In this document: in pieces, positions 12,963 to 21,218 of the stretch
Numbering within the stretch: position 1 is the first letter of the stretch
Layout: every line of letters begins with the position of its first letter
From: RGIG5612 sp045604025
GTDB taxonomy: Bacteria > Bacillota > Clostridia > Lachnospirales > Lachnospiraceae
Length of the DNA stretch: 25,967 bases
NCBI GenBank assembly: GCA_045604025.1
Contig: JAZUNG010000119.1
Coordinates: 1-25,967, forward strand
Direction: 5' to 3'
Notes under the pieces: model-generated
Database searches by the model: none
Told to the model about the DNA's origin: nothing
What the model saw: only the letters and a program-made list of their open reading frames with translations
Position numbers and translations under genes: made by a program

Positions 12963-13649
12963 TTACTCGCTGATCCTGAATACGAAGTGCTCTTTCTGGG
13001 TCACAGGGTCCTTGTACTCTGTCTCAGTGATGGTCCTGCTGGCAGTCTGTGATTCGGTAACCTTCACCTCTGCTCCTGCAGGAATGTCACCTACACCCGA
13101 GCCGGCGGATGCGCTCTGGTCTGCGTTCATATTGTGCTCTGCTGAAGTTTCCATCTGCGGTGCACACTCTGCAGATCCTTCAGAATACAGCATTTTCAGA
13201 CCGTGGGCCACCGGCTTTACAACAGCCTGGAAGTTCTCGGTCGAAGCCTTCTTGCTGCCAGGCAGATTGATGATCAGGCTGCCGCCTCTGATACCAGCCA
13301 CTTCCCTGGACAGGCATCCGTGAGGAGTGATCTTCATGCTCTCAGCTCTCATGGCCTCAGGAATGCCAGGCGTCAGTCTCTCGATAACCTCGAGCGAGGC
13401 CTCAGGGGTGATATCTCTCGGTGAGAATCCCGTGCCGCCTGTCGTCAGTATCAACGCGATCTTCAGCTCATCCGCGCATTTCAGGAGCTCTGCCTTTATC
13501 TGGTCCTTTTCATCCGGAACGATGCTGGTATACTGAACATTGTAGCCTTCGCCCTTCAGGATCTCTACCAGTGCGGGACCGCTGGTGTCTTCGCGCTCAC
13601 CGCGTGACCCCTTGTCGCTGACTGTTATAACTGCTGCTGTATATTCCAT
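12963..13649 (-). CDS. MogA/MoaB-fold molybdopterin-binding protein with extra C-terminal segment
   Basis: The first 165 or so residues match the MogA/MoaB domain (MoCF_biosynth). VITVSDKGSRGERED opens the fold, LTTGGTGFSPRDITPEA is the conserved Gly-rich pterin-binding loop, and SLIINLPGSKK closes it. These proteins adenylate molybdopterin before metal insertion in molybdenum cofactor synthesis. The ATG at 13649 has GGAGA before it and yields the usual family start; an upstream in-frame ATG at 13706 would overlap the thioesterase gene. About 65 residues follow the domain, a Ser/Ala/Glu linker ending in a short beta-like VTQKEHFVFRISE, which normal MogA (about 160-195 aa) lacks. No other cofactor gene is in the window. 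It is last of a three-gene operon. Confidence 0.85.
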   Translation of the reverse strand: MEYTAAVITVSDKGSRGEREDTSGPALVEILKGEGYNVQYTSIVPDEKDQIKAELLKCADELKIALILTTGGTGFSPRDITPEASLEVIERLTPGIPEAMRAESMKITPHGCLSREVAGIRGGSLIINLPGSKKASTENFQAVVKPVAHGLKMLYSEGSAECAPQMETSAEHNMNADQSASAGSGVGDIPAGAEVKVTESQTASRTITETEYKDPVTQKEHFVFRISE

Positions 13650-13674
13650 CTGTCTGTCTCCTTTGTCTGTAACA

Positions 13675-14241
13675 TTACTTCTGCATGGCTTTGCTGGCTT
13701 CTTCATCTGCCAGCAGATCCTTCTTTACAAGGATGAACTTGCCCATCGCCTGAACGCACAGCTTACCGGTAGCACGGTCCTTGATCTCGCACACACATGC
13801 TGCCAACTGCCTGCCGATCATCTTGATATCAACACGTATGACAAATGCATCCCCGGTCATGGGTCTGACGAAACTGACTGACAGATCCGTGGTAGACGGC
13901 AGTGCCTGAGTCGCACCGCACAGCGTGTCTCCCATGCAGCTGTCTGCCAGCGTGCAGGCTATGCCGCCATGTACGCCGTCATACGGGTTGAGGAATTTCT
14001 CCTGCTTCTTATATAAATACTCTGCCCAGCTCCTGTTCTCTTCGTCACATCCGATGAGTTTCAGGTTGATACTAGCCAGGATCCTCTTCTTCATCTTTTC
14101 ATTTTTGTGTGAAGAGATGATCTCGTTCAGGACCTCCGTAAAGGTCATATTTGAAAAATCCATATACTTTTTACTTCTCTTAAGGTACTCTCTGATTGCA
14201 GCGCCATCCCAATCTGCTCTGGGATCGGTGCGCTGCTTCAA
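13675..14241 (-). CDS. PaaI-type hotdog thioesterase
   Basis: The 188-residue product contains the hotdog-fold signature NPYDGVHGGIACTLADSCMG (about residues 84-103), in which HGG and the following Asp are the family's usual acyl-CoA thioesterase residues, and the later STTDLSVSFVRPM strand. The family hydrolyses acyl-CoA esters in the cytoplasm; the substrate is not evident. The N-terminal 60 or so residues are an extra charged helical region. The start is a TTG just after the stop of the upstream hydrolase gene (3-bp gap), or possibly the ATG at 14163, which has AGAGAAG upstream. It ends 25 bp before the mog-like gene, so it is the middle gene of the operon. Confidence 0.82.
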   Translation of the reverse strand: MKQRTDPRADWDGAAIREYLKRSKKYMDFSNMTFTEVLNEIISSHKNEKMKKRILASINLKLIGCDEENRSWAEYLYKKQEKFLNPYDGVHGGIACTLADSCMGDTLCGATQALPSTTDLSVSFVRPMTGDAFVIRVDIKMIGRQLAACVCEIKDRATGKLCVQAMGKFILVKKDLLADEEASKAMQK

Positions 14242-14244
14242 TCA

Positions 14245-15189
14245 TTATTTTTCTTCGTAGATATTGTCCGGGTTGATTGCCAGGAAATTGCGTCCTCTGC
14301 GGAGTGTGATCCTCTTGCCGGGAACCGGGCCTGCACCTGCCTTCGGGGCATTGGTCTGATCGTTGGTACGCTCACCAAATGTCAGCGGCACGCTCTGGCC
14401 CCAGAATGATGGTGTCTCTACTGGTACGATGTGTCCTGCCACCGCATCCTCCAGGATGGCGATCGCATTGGGCAGACAGTCGTCATCGAGAGGCATACCC
14501 AGCGCGCGGAAATCATGGTGTCCGTTATAGATATCATCATATCTGTCACCCATGTCTCGCATACGCTTCAGATATCTGAGGGTCTTCTCTGCAGGTTCTG
14601 CAGATACACCCAGATTGTAGTTCAGCGCATCTCCACAGAACAGGGACCTGGTCTGTTCATCCAGGAAGATCATCTCGCCCTTGGAATGTCCGGGGCAGTC
14701 ATATGCCGTAACGATCCTGCCGCCTCCCAGGTCGAACTGCATCCCGTCGGTCAGGTCGTGATAGATCGGTTCGGGCTCATCTACCGGGTCGCGCAGATCT
14801 ACGTTGATATCAAACGGATACAGATTGAACATGGTATAAGGCGCTCCAAAGCAGCCTTTTTGGCGTCTTGCGATACGCTCTGTATCCCACACGCGCCTCT
14901 CCAGCGACTGGGGATATGAAATACCGCCATCCTTCGGATTGATCCACACCTCGTCAAACTGGCGGATATTGCCGGTGTGATCTACATGTCCGTGTGAGAT
15001 CACGCAGATGAGCGGTTTGTCGGTGATCATCTCGATAGCTCCGCGCAGGTCGCCAATACCCATACCGCAGTCGATGACCATCGCCTTTTCAGTTCCTATG
15101 AGCAGAAACACACTTGCGCAGTCAAATTCGTCGATCTCCCAGGTGTCTTTCTTGAACTGAACCATGGGGAAAAGTTTCGTAAGTGCCAT
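14245..15189 (-). CDS. Metallo-beta-lactamase-fold hydrolase
   Basis: The product (about 314 residues from the preferred ATG) has the MBL signature HGHVDHTG (His66, His68, Asp70, His71), preceded by a VIDCGMGIGDL strand-turn. Further metal ligands appear in DCPGHSKGE and FCGDAL, and a final His in the NGHHDF segment, so both zinc sites look complete. The fold covers glyoxalase II-like, lactonase and RNase-like enzymes; the exact substrate is unknown. GGAGG lies 8 bp before the ATG at 15189, a better spacing than for the upstream ATGs at 15204 and 15195. It is the first gene of an operon with the thioesterase and the mog-like gene. Confidence 0.85.
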   Translation of the reverse strand: MALTKLFPMVQFKKDTWEIDEFDCASVFLLIGTEKAMVIDCGMGIGDLRGAIEMITDKPLICVISHGHVDHTGNIRQFDEVWINPKDGGISYPQSLERRVWDTERIARRQKGCFGAPYTMFNLYPFDINVDLRDPVDEPEPIYHDLTDGMQFDLGGGRIVTAYDCPGHSKGEMIFLDEQTRSLFCGDALNYNLGVSAEPAEKTLRYLKRMRDMGDRYDDIYNGHHDFRALGMPLDDDCLPNAIAILEDAVAGHIVPVETPSFWGQSVPLTFGERTNDQTNAPKAGAGPVPGKRITLRRGRNFLAINPDNIYEEK

Positions 15190-15234
15190 AAACATGTCCT
15201 CCATTCTGTATTAGTGATTCACATATTACGGATG

Positions 15235-15243
15235 ATTATATCA
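15235..15243 (-). promoter_or_regulatory. Extended -10 promoter of the hydrolase-thioesterase-mog operon
   Basis: Minus-strand TGATATAAT (-10 at 15235-15240). A second TATAAT (15257-15262) lies 22 bp upstream, so two starts are possible. No convincing -35 is seen for either. Confidence 0.6.
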
Positions 15244-15386
15244 TCATTTTGTGCAGATTATAATTGCAAATTACCTATCATGCAGGTATGCATTCGGAGT
15301 TCCGCGCATACTGCCACTCTCATGAGCGGGTTCAAAGCTGCTGTCTGTTAAATCTTTACACTCCTCAATTCAAGTGCGTGCAGCTG

Positions 15387-15899
15387 CTACTCAATGCTGT
15401 GTATTCTATTGATCAGCGTATCATTCTCGTCCAACAGATGGTCGATGCCGTCTTCTGAGAGTACTCCCCTCTTCAGATCTTCCGGAAGAAGTCCTGCCTC
15501 ATCAGCCTCGAAGTCAGCCATCCAATCCGAACTTGTATAATACTTCTCCAGTGCCTTTACATCCTCCTGAATGTCCTCGAACTCCGCACGGGCAGCATCA
15601 TATGCTTTATGTGCCGCCTGCATCTGCTCTTCTGCTTTTCTGTATGCTTCTTCTGTATTTTGCAATTGCTCCTGTGCTTTTCTGTATGCTTCTGCAGATG
15701 TTTGTAATTCTTTCTGCGCATCAGTCAGCTCTTCCAGCACTCCGTCCATCATTTCCAGAACTTTTCCGGCTCTGCTCAGCTTCTCTTCATAATACGAGAC
15801 TCTTTCAATAATGGAAGCATTATTTTTCTTTCCTTCACATGCAGCCTTCGTCTCGCATCCGCACACTTCAGCCATGTTATCAAACATCTTTTCCTTCAT
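15387..15899 (-). CDS. DUF4298-family protein with coiled-coil insertion
   Basis: The C-terminal end (EKYYTSSDWMADFEADEAG then LLPEDLKRGVLSEDGIDHLLDEN) matches the DUF4298 family as I recall it, and an upstream IIERVSYYEEKL fits the domain's beginning. Ordinary members are near 90-100 residues; here a long predicted coiled coil, rich in Ala/Glu/Gln/Lys and with two near-copies of EAYRKA(Q/E)EQ(L/M)Q, lies between these halves. The N-terminus has a short Cys-rich patch (CGCETKAAC). The preferred ATG at 15899 lies 45 bp after the predicted transcription start, with GAGGGG upstream; a longer frame reaching 15983 would start before the promoter's own start site. Function unknown. Confidence 0.8.
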   Translation of the reverse strand: MKEKMFDNMAEVCGCETKAACEGKKNNASIIERVSYYEEKLSRAGKVLEMMDGVLEELTDAQKELQTSAEAYRKAQEQLQNTEEAYRKAEEQMQAAHKAYDAARAEFEDIQEDVKALEKYYTSSDWMADFEADEAGLLPEDLKRGVLSEDGIDHLLDENDTLINRIHSIE

Positions 15900-15950
15900 A
15901 TTCCCCTCTGCAAACACTATCGAACCGATCAAACGGTCTACGCTCAGATA

Positions 15951-15979
15951 ATTGTAAGGGTTTTTCCCCCATTTTTCAA
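15951..15979 (-). promoter_or_regulatory. Sigma-70 promoter of the DUF4298 gene
   Basis: Minus-strand -35 TTGAAA (15974-15979) and -10 TACAAT (15951-15956), 17 bp apart, with a start near 15944. This supports the ATG at 15899 as the coding start. Confidence 0.8.
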
Positions 15980-16059
15980 TCATGCCTCACTTTTCCGGAG
16001 TTTTTTAACGGATTTTTACACTTGGGACCTCTCACAGCAGATCCGTATTTAGGGGACCT

Positions 16060-16246
16060 GCAAAAATAACCATTTGTGCTCGATTGTCATAATCTATATT
16101 TGAGCATAAATCAATATTGTCAGGATGCTATGCATTAACATCCACAATTCAAAAAATGGAACGGGTCAGAAGTGCCACAAGTGGAAAAATCTGTTATTTT
16201 ACGTGGTTTAAGTCAGAGTTAATCGAGCACAAACGGATTATTTTGC
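16060..16246. repeat. 187-bp element with 26-bp inverted ends
   Basis: Left end 16060-16085 and the reverse complement of right end 16221-16246 match at about 22 of 26 positions, including a perfect inner 13-mer TTTGTGCTCGATT. The interior is AT-rich and holds no gene with a ribosome site. It lies in the 424-bp gap between the DUF4298 promoter region and the ppdK terminator; the rest of that gap shows nothing else. No target duplication was seen at the ends. It could be a degenerate MITE-like element or an RNA/DNA foldback. Confidence 0.6.
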
Positions 16247-16310
16247 GATTGTCTCAGAAACAGATCTAAAAAGGCGACTCCGAGAATGTTGGTCTACTGA
16301 AAAGACATGC

Positions 16311-16339
16311 AAAAACGCTGGCGGATGGCCAGCGTTTTT
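16311..16339. terminator. Bidirectional Rho-independent terminator after ppdK
   Basis: Perfect 12-bp stem, AAAAACGCTGGC (16311-16322) with GCCAGCGTTTTT (16328-16339) and a 5-nt loop. The A/T tracts make it effective in both directions; ppdK on the minus strand is the nearest user. Confidence 0.9.
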
Positions 16340-16407
16340 CCTTATAGCTTTAATTGGATCATTGTCCTTAGGTTTTCGAGTTTGTAACTTTATAATTCTG
16401 TTCAAGC

Positions 16408-19062
16408 TCAGTTTCTCGGATTGCTGATAGCTGCCTGTGCTGCTGCCAGTCTTGCGATAGGTACGCGGAAAGGTGAGCAGGAGACATAGTCCAGTCCGAT
16501 GCTATGGCAGAACTCAACTGATGAAGGATCTCCGCCGTGCTCGCCGCAGATACCCAGTCCCAGTTCAGGGTTAGCCTTGCGGCCTTCGGTTACTGCCAGC
16601 TCGATCAGTCTGCCGACACCGTTCTTGTCAAGGTGCTGGAACGGATCGCTCTCGTAGATCAGATTGTCATAATATGCTCCGAGGAACTTGGCTGCGTCAT
16701 CACGGCTGAAGCCGAATGTCATCTGTGTCAGGTCGTTTGTACCGAAGCTGAAGAAGTCAGCCTCTGCTGCGATCTCACCGGCTGTGATAGCTGCACGGGG
16801 GATCTCGATCATGGTACCAACCAGATATTTCATATCAACGCCAGCCTCAGCGATCAGCTGATCAGCTACTCTTCTGACGATATCTTCTACGAACTTGAAC
16901 TCCTTGGCCTCACCGACCAGAGGGATCATGATGTTCGGAACGATCATGGTGCCGGTCTCTTCAGAAACCTTCAGTGCTGCCTTGATAACAGCCTCTGTCT
17001 GCATCTCAGCGATCTCAGGGTAATTAACTGCCAGTCTGCAGCCTCTGTTACCCATCATAGGGTTGAACTCGTGGAGATTTGCGATGATGTCATTCATCTC
17101 CTCGATAGTAATGTTCATCTCTTTTGCCAAATCTGCGATATCCTCTTCCTTGGTAGGCAGGAACTCATGCAGCGGGGGATCCAGATAACGGATGGTCATC
17201 GGACGCTCGCCCATGATGCGGAACATCTCGATAAAGTCCTTCTCCTGGTAAGGCTCGATCTTCTTCAGAGCGGCCTTGCGTGCCTCTGTTGAATGTGCGC
17301 AGATCATCTCACGTACGGCCTTGATACGGTCTTCAGCGAAGAACATATGCTCTGTACGGCACAGTCCGATGCCTTCAGCACCCATATCTACTGCGTTCTG
17401 TGCATCCTGAGGGTTGTCGGCATTGGTCAGTACCTGCAGTACTCTGTTGTCGTCAGCCCACTGCATGAAACGCTTGAAGTCAGGGTTCTCTGTGGAAGCA
17501 ACGGTCTTGATGATGCCTTCGTAGATATTTCCTGTGCTGCCGTCCAGGCTGATCCAGTCACCTTCATGGAAGTCATGGCCGTTGATGCTGAAGAGGCCTT
17601 CAGTCTCATCGATCCTTACTTCGTTCTCGTTTCCGCATCCTGATACGCAGCATGCGCCCATACCACGTGCAACAACTGCAGCGTGTGAAGTCATACCGCC
17701 ACGGACAGTCAGGATACCCTGTGACACCTGCATACCGATAATGTCTTCAGGTGAGGTCTCCAGTCTGACCAGAACGACCTTCTTCCACTCGGGATCTTTA
17801 ACCTTCTCTGCTGCGTCCTCAGCTGTAAACACAACACGTCCGCATGCAGATCCGGGAGATGCTGCCAGTCCTGTTCCAACAGGTGTTGCTGCCTTCAGCG
17901 CCTCTGCCTCGAACTGAGGATGCAGAAGTGAATCCAGCTGCTTGGGCTCTACTCTCAGTACAGCTTCCTTCTCTGTGATCATGCCTTCGTCAACCAGGTC
18001 GCATGCAACCTTCAGGGCTGCGGTAGCTGTACGCTTGCCATTACGTGTCTGGAGCATGAAGAGCTTGCCGTTCTCAATAGTGAACTCCATATCCTGCATG
18101 TCGCGGTAATGCTTCTCGAGGTTCTCAGCAATCTGGCTGAACTGCTCGTAGATGGCAGGATTGGTCTGCTTCAGCTCACTGATGTCTGCAGGTGTACGTA
18201 CGCCTGCAACAACATCCTCGCCCTGGGCGTTCATCAGGAACTCTCCGAAGAGGCCCTTGGCGCCTGTAGCGGGATTTCTGGTAAATGCAACACCGGTACC
18301 GGACTCATTGTTCAGGTTACCGAATACCATGGGCATAACATTTACTGCGGTTCCCCAACTGGAGGGGATCTCATTCATCTTTCTGTATACGATCGCGCGC
18401 TCGTTGTTCCATGAACGGAATACGGCCTTGACTGCACCGATCAGCTGTTCCTTCGGATCCTGAGGGAAGTCCTCACCGATATTCTCCTTGAAGAACTCTC
18501 TGAACAGTCCGAGCATCTCCTTGAAATCCTCTGCGGTCAGATCGATGTCATCCTTGATGCCCTTCTTGGCCTTGATCTCGTCGATGATCACCTCGAAACG
18601 CTTCTTGGACAGGCCCATAACAACGTCAGAATACATCTGAACGAAACGACGATATGAGTCATAAACGAAACGCCCGAACTTGGGATCATCATTGCCTGCG
18701 ATCAGTCCGGCAGCGACCTCGTCATTGATACCGAGGTTCAGGATGGTGTCCATCATACCGGGCATAGATGCGCGTGCGCCTGAACGGACTGACACGAGCA
18801 GAGGCTTGGCGGGATTGCCGAACTCCTTGTCGTTGATCTCCTCGATCTTCTTCAGATATTCGAAGATCTCAGCCTCGATCTCAGGTGCGATCATCTCATT
18901 GTCATCATAGTAACGTGTGCAGGCTTCAGTGCTGATAATGAAGCCCTGAGGAACTGGCAGACCCAGATTGGTCATTTCAGCAAGATTTGCCCCCTTGCCG
19001 CCTAAAAGTTCTCTCATTGTCCCATCTCCTTCAGTGAAGAGATACAGGTATTTGCTTGCCAT
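16408..19062 (-). CDS. ppdK: Pyruvate,phosphate dikinase
   Basis: The 884-residue product is full length for PPDK. The N-terminal ATP-grasp domain starts with LLGGKGANLAEMTNLGLPVPQGF; the swivelling domain has the phospho-accepting His460 in GGMTSHAAVVARG; the C-terminal PEP/pyruvate TIM barrel ends with GICGEHGGDPSS, holding the catalytic cysteine. It interconverts ATP, phosphate and pyruvate with AMP, pyrophosphate and PEP. In anaerobes it can run in the ATP-forming glycolytic direction with pyrophosphate, or supply PEP. AGGAGG lies 9 bp before the ATG. It seems to be a single-gene unit with its own promoter and terminator. No PPDK regulatory kinase/phosphatase gene is adjacent. Confidence 0.97.
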   Translation of the reverse strand: MASKYLYLFTEGDGTMRELLGGKGANLAEMTNLGLPVPQGFIISTEACTRYYDDNEMIAPEIEAEIFEYLKKIEEINDKEFGNPAKPLLVSVRSGARASMPGMMDTILNLGINDEVAAGLIAGNDDPKFGRFVYDSYRRFVQMYSDVVMGLSKKRFEVIIDEIKAKKGIKDDIDLTAEDFKEMLGLFREFFKENIGEDFPQDPKEQLIGAVKAVFRSWNNERAIVYRKMNEIPSSWGTAVNVMPMVFGNLNNESGTGVAFTRNPATGAKGLFGEFLMNAQGEDVVAGVRTPADISELKQTNPAIYEQFSQIAENLEKHYRDMQDMEFTIENGKLFMLQTRNGKRTATAALKVACDLVDEGMITEKEAVLRVEPKQLDSLLHPQFEAEALKAATPVGTGLAASPGSACGRVVFTAEDAAEKVKDPEWKKVVLVRLETSPEDIIGMQVSQGILTVRGGMTSHAAVVARGMGACCVSGCGNENEVRIDETEGLFSINGHDFHEGDWISLDGSTGNIYEGIIKTVASTENPDFKRFMQWADDNRVLQVLTNADNPQDAQNAVDMGAEGIGLCRTEHMFFAEDRIKAVREMICAHSTEARKAALKKIEPYQEKDFIEMFRIMGERPMTIRYLDPPLHEFLPTKEEDIADLAKEMNITIEEMNDIIANLHEFNPMMGNRGCRLAVNYPEIAEMQTEAVIKAALKVSEETGTMIVPNIMIPLVGEAKEFKFVEDIVRRVADQLIAEAGVDMKYLVGTMIEIPRAAITAGEIAAEADFFSFGTNDLTQMTFGFSRDDAAKFLGAYYDNLIYESDPFQHLDKNGVGRLIELAVTEGRKANPELGLGICGEHGGDPSSVEFCHSIGLDYVSCSPFRVPIARLAAAQAAISNPRN

Positions 19063-19102
19063 ATGATTCCTCCTGCTAATGGTAGTTTTTCATTCGTAGC
19101 AG

Positions 19103-19111
19103 ATTGTACCA
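19103..19111 (-). promoter_or_regulatory. Extended -10 promoter of ppdK
   Basis: Minus-strand TGGTACAAT (-10 at 19103-19108), about 41 bp before the ppdK ATG. Upstream (19139-19179) a 9-bp inverted repeat TACATAGAA / TTCTATGTA, arms 23 bp apart, could be an operator, though no regulator is known. Confidence 0.6.
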
Positions 19112-19301
19112 AAAACAAACATTTTTAACTATTGATAATACATAGAAATTCCGGTCGTTTTACCCTCTACTTCTATGTAAATGTCACAATATCAATTTTG
19201 ATTTATATTGTATTTTGCACAACATTTTTGCACCCGGTCTGATCTGCTCATTTTTCATGCATTTCCACAGGTAGTTTTCAGGTGAATTGTTTCCCCGGAT
19301 A

Positions 19302-19310
19302 TGGTACAAT
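19302..19310 (+). promoter_or_regulatory. Extended -10 promoter of the zinc-ribbon/TPM cluster
   Basis: TGGTACAAT (-10 at 19305-19310) lies 32 bp before the ATG at 19343. It is the mirror of the ppdK promoter, which has the same nine bases. It overlaps a longer in-frame start at 19301 and argues against that start. Confidence 0.6.
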
Positions 19311-19342
19311 CATCAGGTAAATATACTGACAGGAGATTGCGT

Positions 19343-19774
19343 ATGATCTGCAAAGTCTGCGGCCACAGGCCGGATCAAAAAGAACGTTTCTGCTCTGCAT
19401 GCGGTTCATATTTTATCGATGCTGAATCACCGGAAGATTCCCACGAATGGAAAGGCATTATCTCTCCCGACGGCACTATTACGGACCAGGGAAAGTCCAA
19501 TGCCAATCTGCGTAACCGTTCAGGAAAAACTGCCGGCACTGAGGAGCCCGCAAACGCATGGGCCATCCTGGGGCTGTGTTTTTCAGGAACCCTTCTGCTC
19601 ATCAATATCATTGACATGCTGCTTGACGGCATGCTGTTTTTCCTGGGAGCTCCGGCATTTGTCATGACGCTGGTATCCGTCAGATTCTCCAACAGATACA
19701 AATTCAACCGTATCAGCGTACTGGTGCTGATACTGGGGTGCGCCATGTTTATGATCCGTGTGCTTAAGCTCTGA
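19343..19774 (+). CDS. Zinc-ribbon membrane protein (143 aa)
   Basis: The product starts MICKVCGHRPDQKERFCSACG, a complete zinc ribbon with C3-x2-C6 and C17-x2-C20. A polar linker follows to about residue 72, then hydrophobic segments AWAILGLCFSGTLLLINII, MLFFLGAPAFVMTLVSV and ISVLVLILGCAMFMIRVL. Such zinc-ribbon-plus-membrane proteins are common in Clostridia with no assigned role. The ATG has AGGAG 7 bp upstream and lies 33 bp after the predicted -10. The next gene follows after 73 bp and is also a zinc-ribbon membrane protein, so a shared function is likely. Confidence 0.8.
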   Translation: MICKVCGHRPDQKERFCSACGSYFIDAESPEDSHEWKGIISPDGTITDQGKSNANLRNRSGKTAGTEEPANAWAILGLCFSGTLLLINIIDMLLDGMLFFLGAPAFVMTLVSVRFSNRYKFNRISVLVLILGCAMFMIRVLKL

Positions 19775-19847
19775 CACACCCGGACCCTTATTCCTGATTA
19801 TCACAGATCTGAGCTCTGTATTTCGGAGCACCAGATGGGAGATATAA

Positions 19848-21218
19848 ATGATCAAATGTAAAAACTGCGGCGCTGACATGCGCTTCGATATAGACAGACA
19901 GCTGCTGGTATGCGATTACTGCGACAGTACCGAGCAGGTGTACAATATCCACCGGACCGACATCACGTCCGAAGAGCAGGTCATGGAGGCTATAGTCCAT
20001 ACCTGCCCGATGTGCGGTGCCGAGCTGTATACCACCGAGGATACCGCTGCAACATTCTGCAGCTACTGCGGTCAGTCCGTGCTGCTCGAAAGCCGGATGG
20101 TCACTGTCGGCAAGCCTGACTTCATTATACCCTTCAGTATCTCCAGGGAGGAAGCTGAAAAGGCGTATAAGAAGAGGCTCTCCAGTGCCATATTTGCGCC
20201 ATCCGCGCTGAAGAAAGCAGAGATCGAGTCCATGCGCGGCATCTACATGCCATACTGGGAGTATTACATCCATGATGACTCCATGGTCCGCTTCAGCGCG
20301 AAGACCAATTCCAGGAGGTCCGGAGATTATATCATCGAGGATCTCTTTGACATATCCTTCCGGAACCATATCGAAAGCGATGGCCTGGAGTACGACGCTT
20401 CGTCCAAATTCCCTGACGACCTGAGTCAGGGCTGCGCTCCGTTCTATTTCAAGGAGTCCAAGCTGTTCAATACAGGATATATGAGCGGTTTCTATGCCGA
20501 CCTGGGAGATGTCAGTTACGACACCTATACCAGAGATGCCGTTGAGGTCGTTCAGGAGATAGCCGCCGAGGAGATCATGGATAACACCGACCTGCATGAA
20601 TACGGCGTCAACGAAGACAAGATTGAGAAATCCATCACTATCACCGATGTGCAGCCGGGTCTGGCCATGTACCCGGTCTGGTTTGCCAGCGCACGTGACA
20701 AGAAGGGTAAATATATCAACTACGCCGCCATCAACGGTCAGACCGGCAAGGCTTCCGTAGACCTTCCCGTAGACAAGAAGAAGATCCTGCTGGGTACCGT
20801 GATCTTCGCGATCCCTGTCTTCCTGCTGCTGTATCTGCTCTTCACCCCCAATCCGCTGACCACGCTGCTGATGGTCGGGGTCCTGGCGATCGTGGGAACC
20901 TTTATCGGTATCCGCAGGCTGGATTCCATGGGCAGAGATGACAAGGGTGCCGGCAAGAGCCGCAAGAAGCCTACCACAGCAGAGGCAAAACTCAAAAAAT
21001 GGGAAAAGACCAAGATGCGGCTGCGCATGATCGCGGTCATCGTTATCTGCGTGGTATTCATCATGTTCGATCCTATTTATGACTATGTATATTATGCGGC
21101 TGCGATAGGCGCCGGCATACTGTGCGGCTGGACCTACTGGCGGATATTCGAGATCCACAATAGATCCACCGTCAGACCTCTTCCTCAGCTGGAGAAAAGA
21201 GGAGGTGAAGGCGCATGA
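19848..21218 (+). CDS. Two-zinc-ribbon (TFIIB-type) membrane protein (456 aa)
   Basis: Two complete zinc ribbons open the protein: C4/C7/C22/C25 and C53/C56/C71/C74. A soluble region without a recognised fold follows, containing IPFSISREEAEKAYKKRL and MRGIYMPYWEYYI. Four membrane helices come next (about 311-329, 334-352, 391-410 and 413-432), with a basic loop between the second and third. It resembles proteins usually labelled TFIIB-type zinc ribbon-containing; the second half of the soluble region recalls proteins that carry denatured-substrate-binding ribbons, but function is unknown. GGGAGA lies 5 bp before the ATG. Its stop overlaps the TPM-domain gene by 4 bp (ATGA), so the two are translationally coupled. 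Confidence 0.85.
   Translation: MIKCKNCGADMRFDIDRQLLVCDYCDSTEQVYNIHRTDITSEEQVMEAIVHTCPMCGAELYTTEDTAATFCSYCGQSVLLESRMVTVGKPDFIIPFSISREEAEKAYKKRLSSAIFAPSALKKAEIESMRGIYMPYWEYYIHDDSMVRFSAKTNSRRSGDYIIEDLFDISFRNHIESDGLEYDASSKFPDDLSQGCAPFYFKESKLFNTGYMSGFYADLGDVSYDTYTRDAVEVVQEIAAEEIMDNTDLHEYGVNEDKIEKSITITDVQPGLAMYPVWFASARDKKGKYINYAAINGQTGKASVDLPVDKKKILLGTVIFAIPVFLLLYLLFTPNPLTTLLMVGVLAIVGTFIGIRRLDSMGRDDKGAGKSRKKPTTAEAKLKKWEKTKMRLRMIAVIVICVVFIMFDPIYDYVYYAAAIGAGILCGWTYWRIFEIHNRSTVRPLPQLEKRGGEGA

Noticed and set aside
16060..16246. Insertion sequence
   Set aside because: Too short, with no transposase and no flanking duplication.
16156..16269. 37-residue frame inside the foldback element
   Set aside because: No ribosome site, promoter or recognisable composition; probably chance.
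16537..17643. Two long plus-strand frames opposite ppdK (251 and 116 residues)
   Set aside because: Shadow of ppdK, whose product is unmistakable; no ribosome sites or family similarity.
19788..21158. 456-residue reading frame on the minus strand
   Set aside because: It is the mirror of the two-zinc-ribbon membrane protein gene; the plus frame has clear ribbons, helices, ribosome site and operon overlap.
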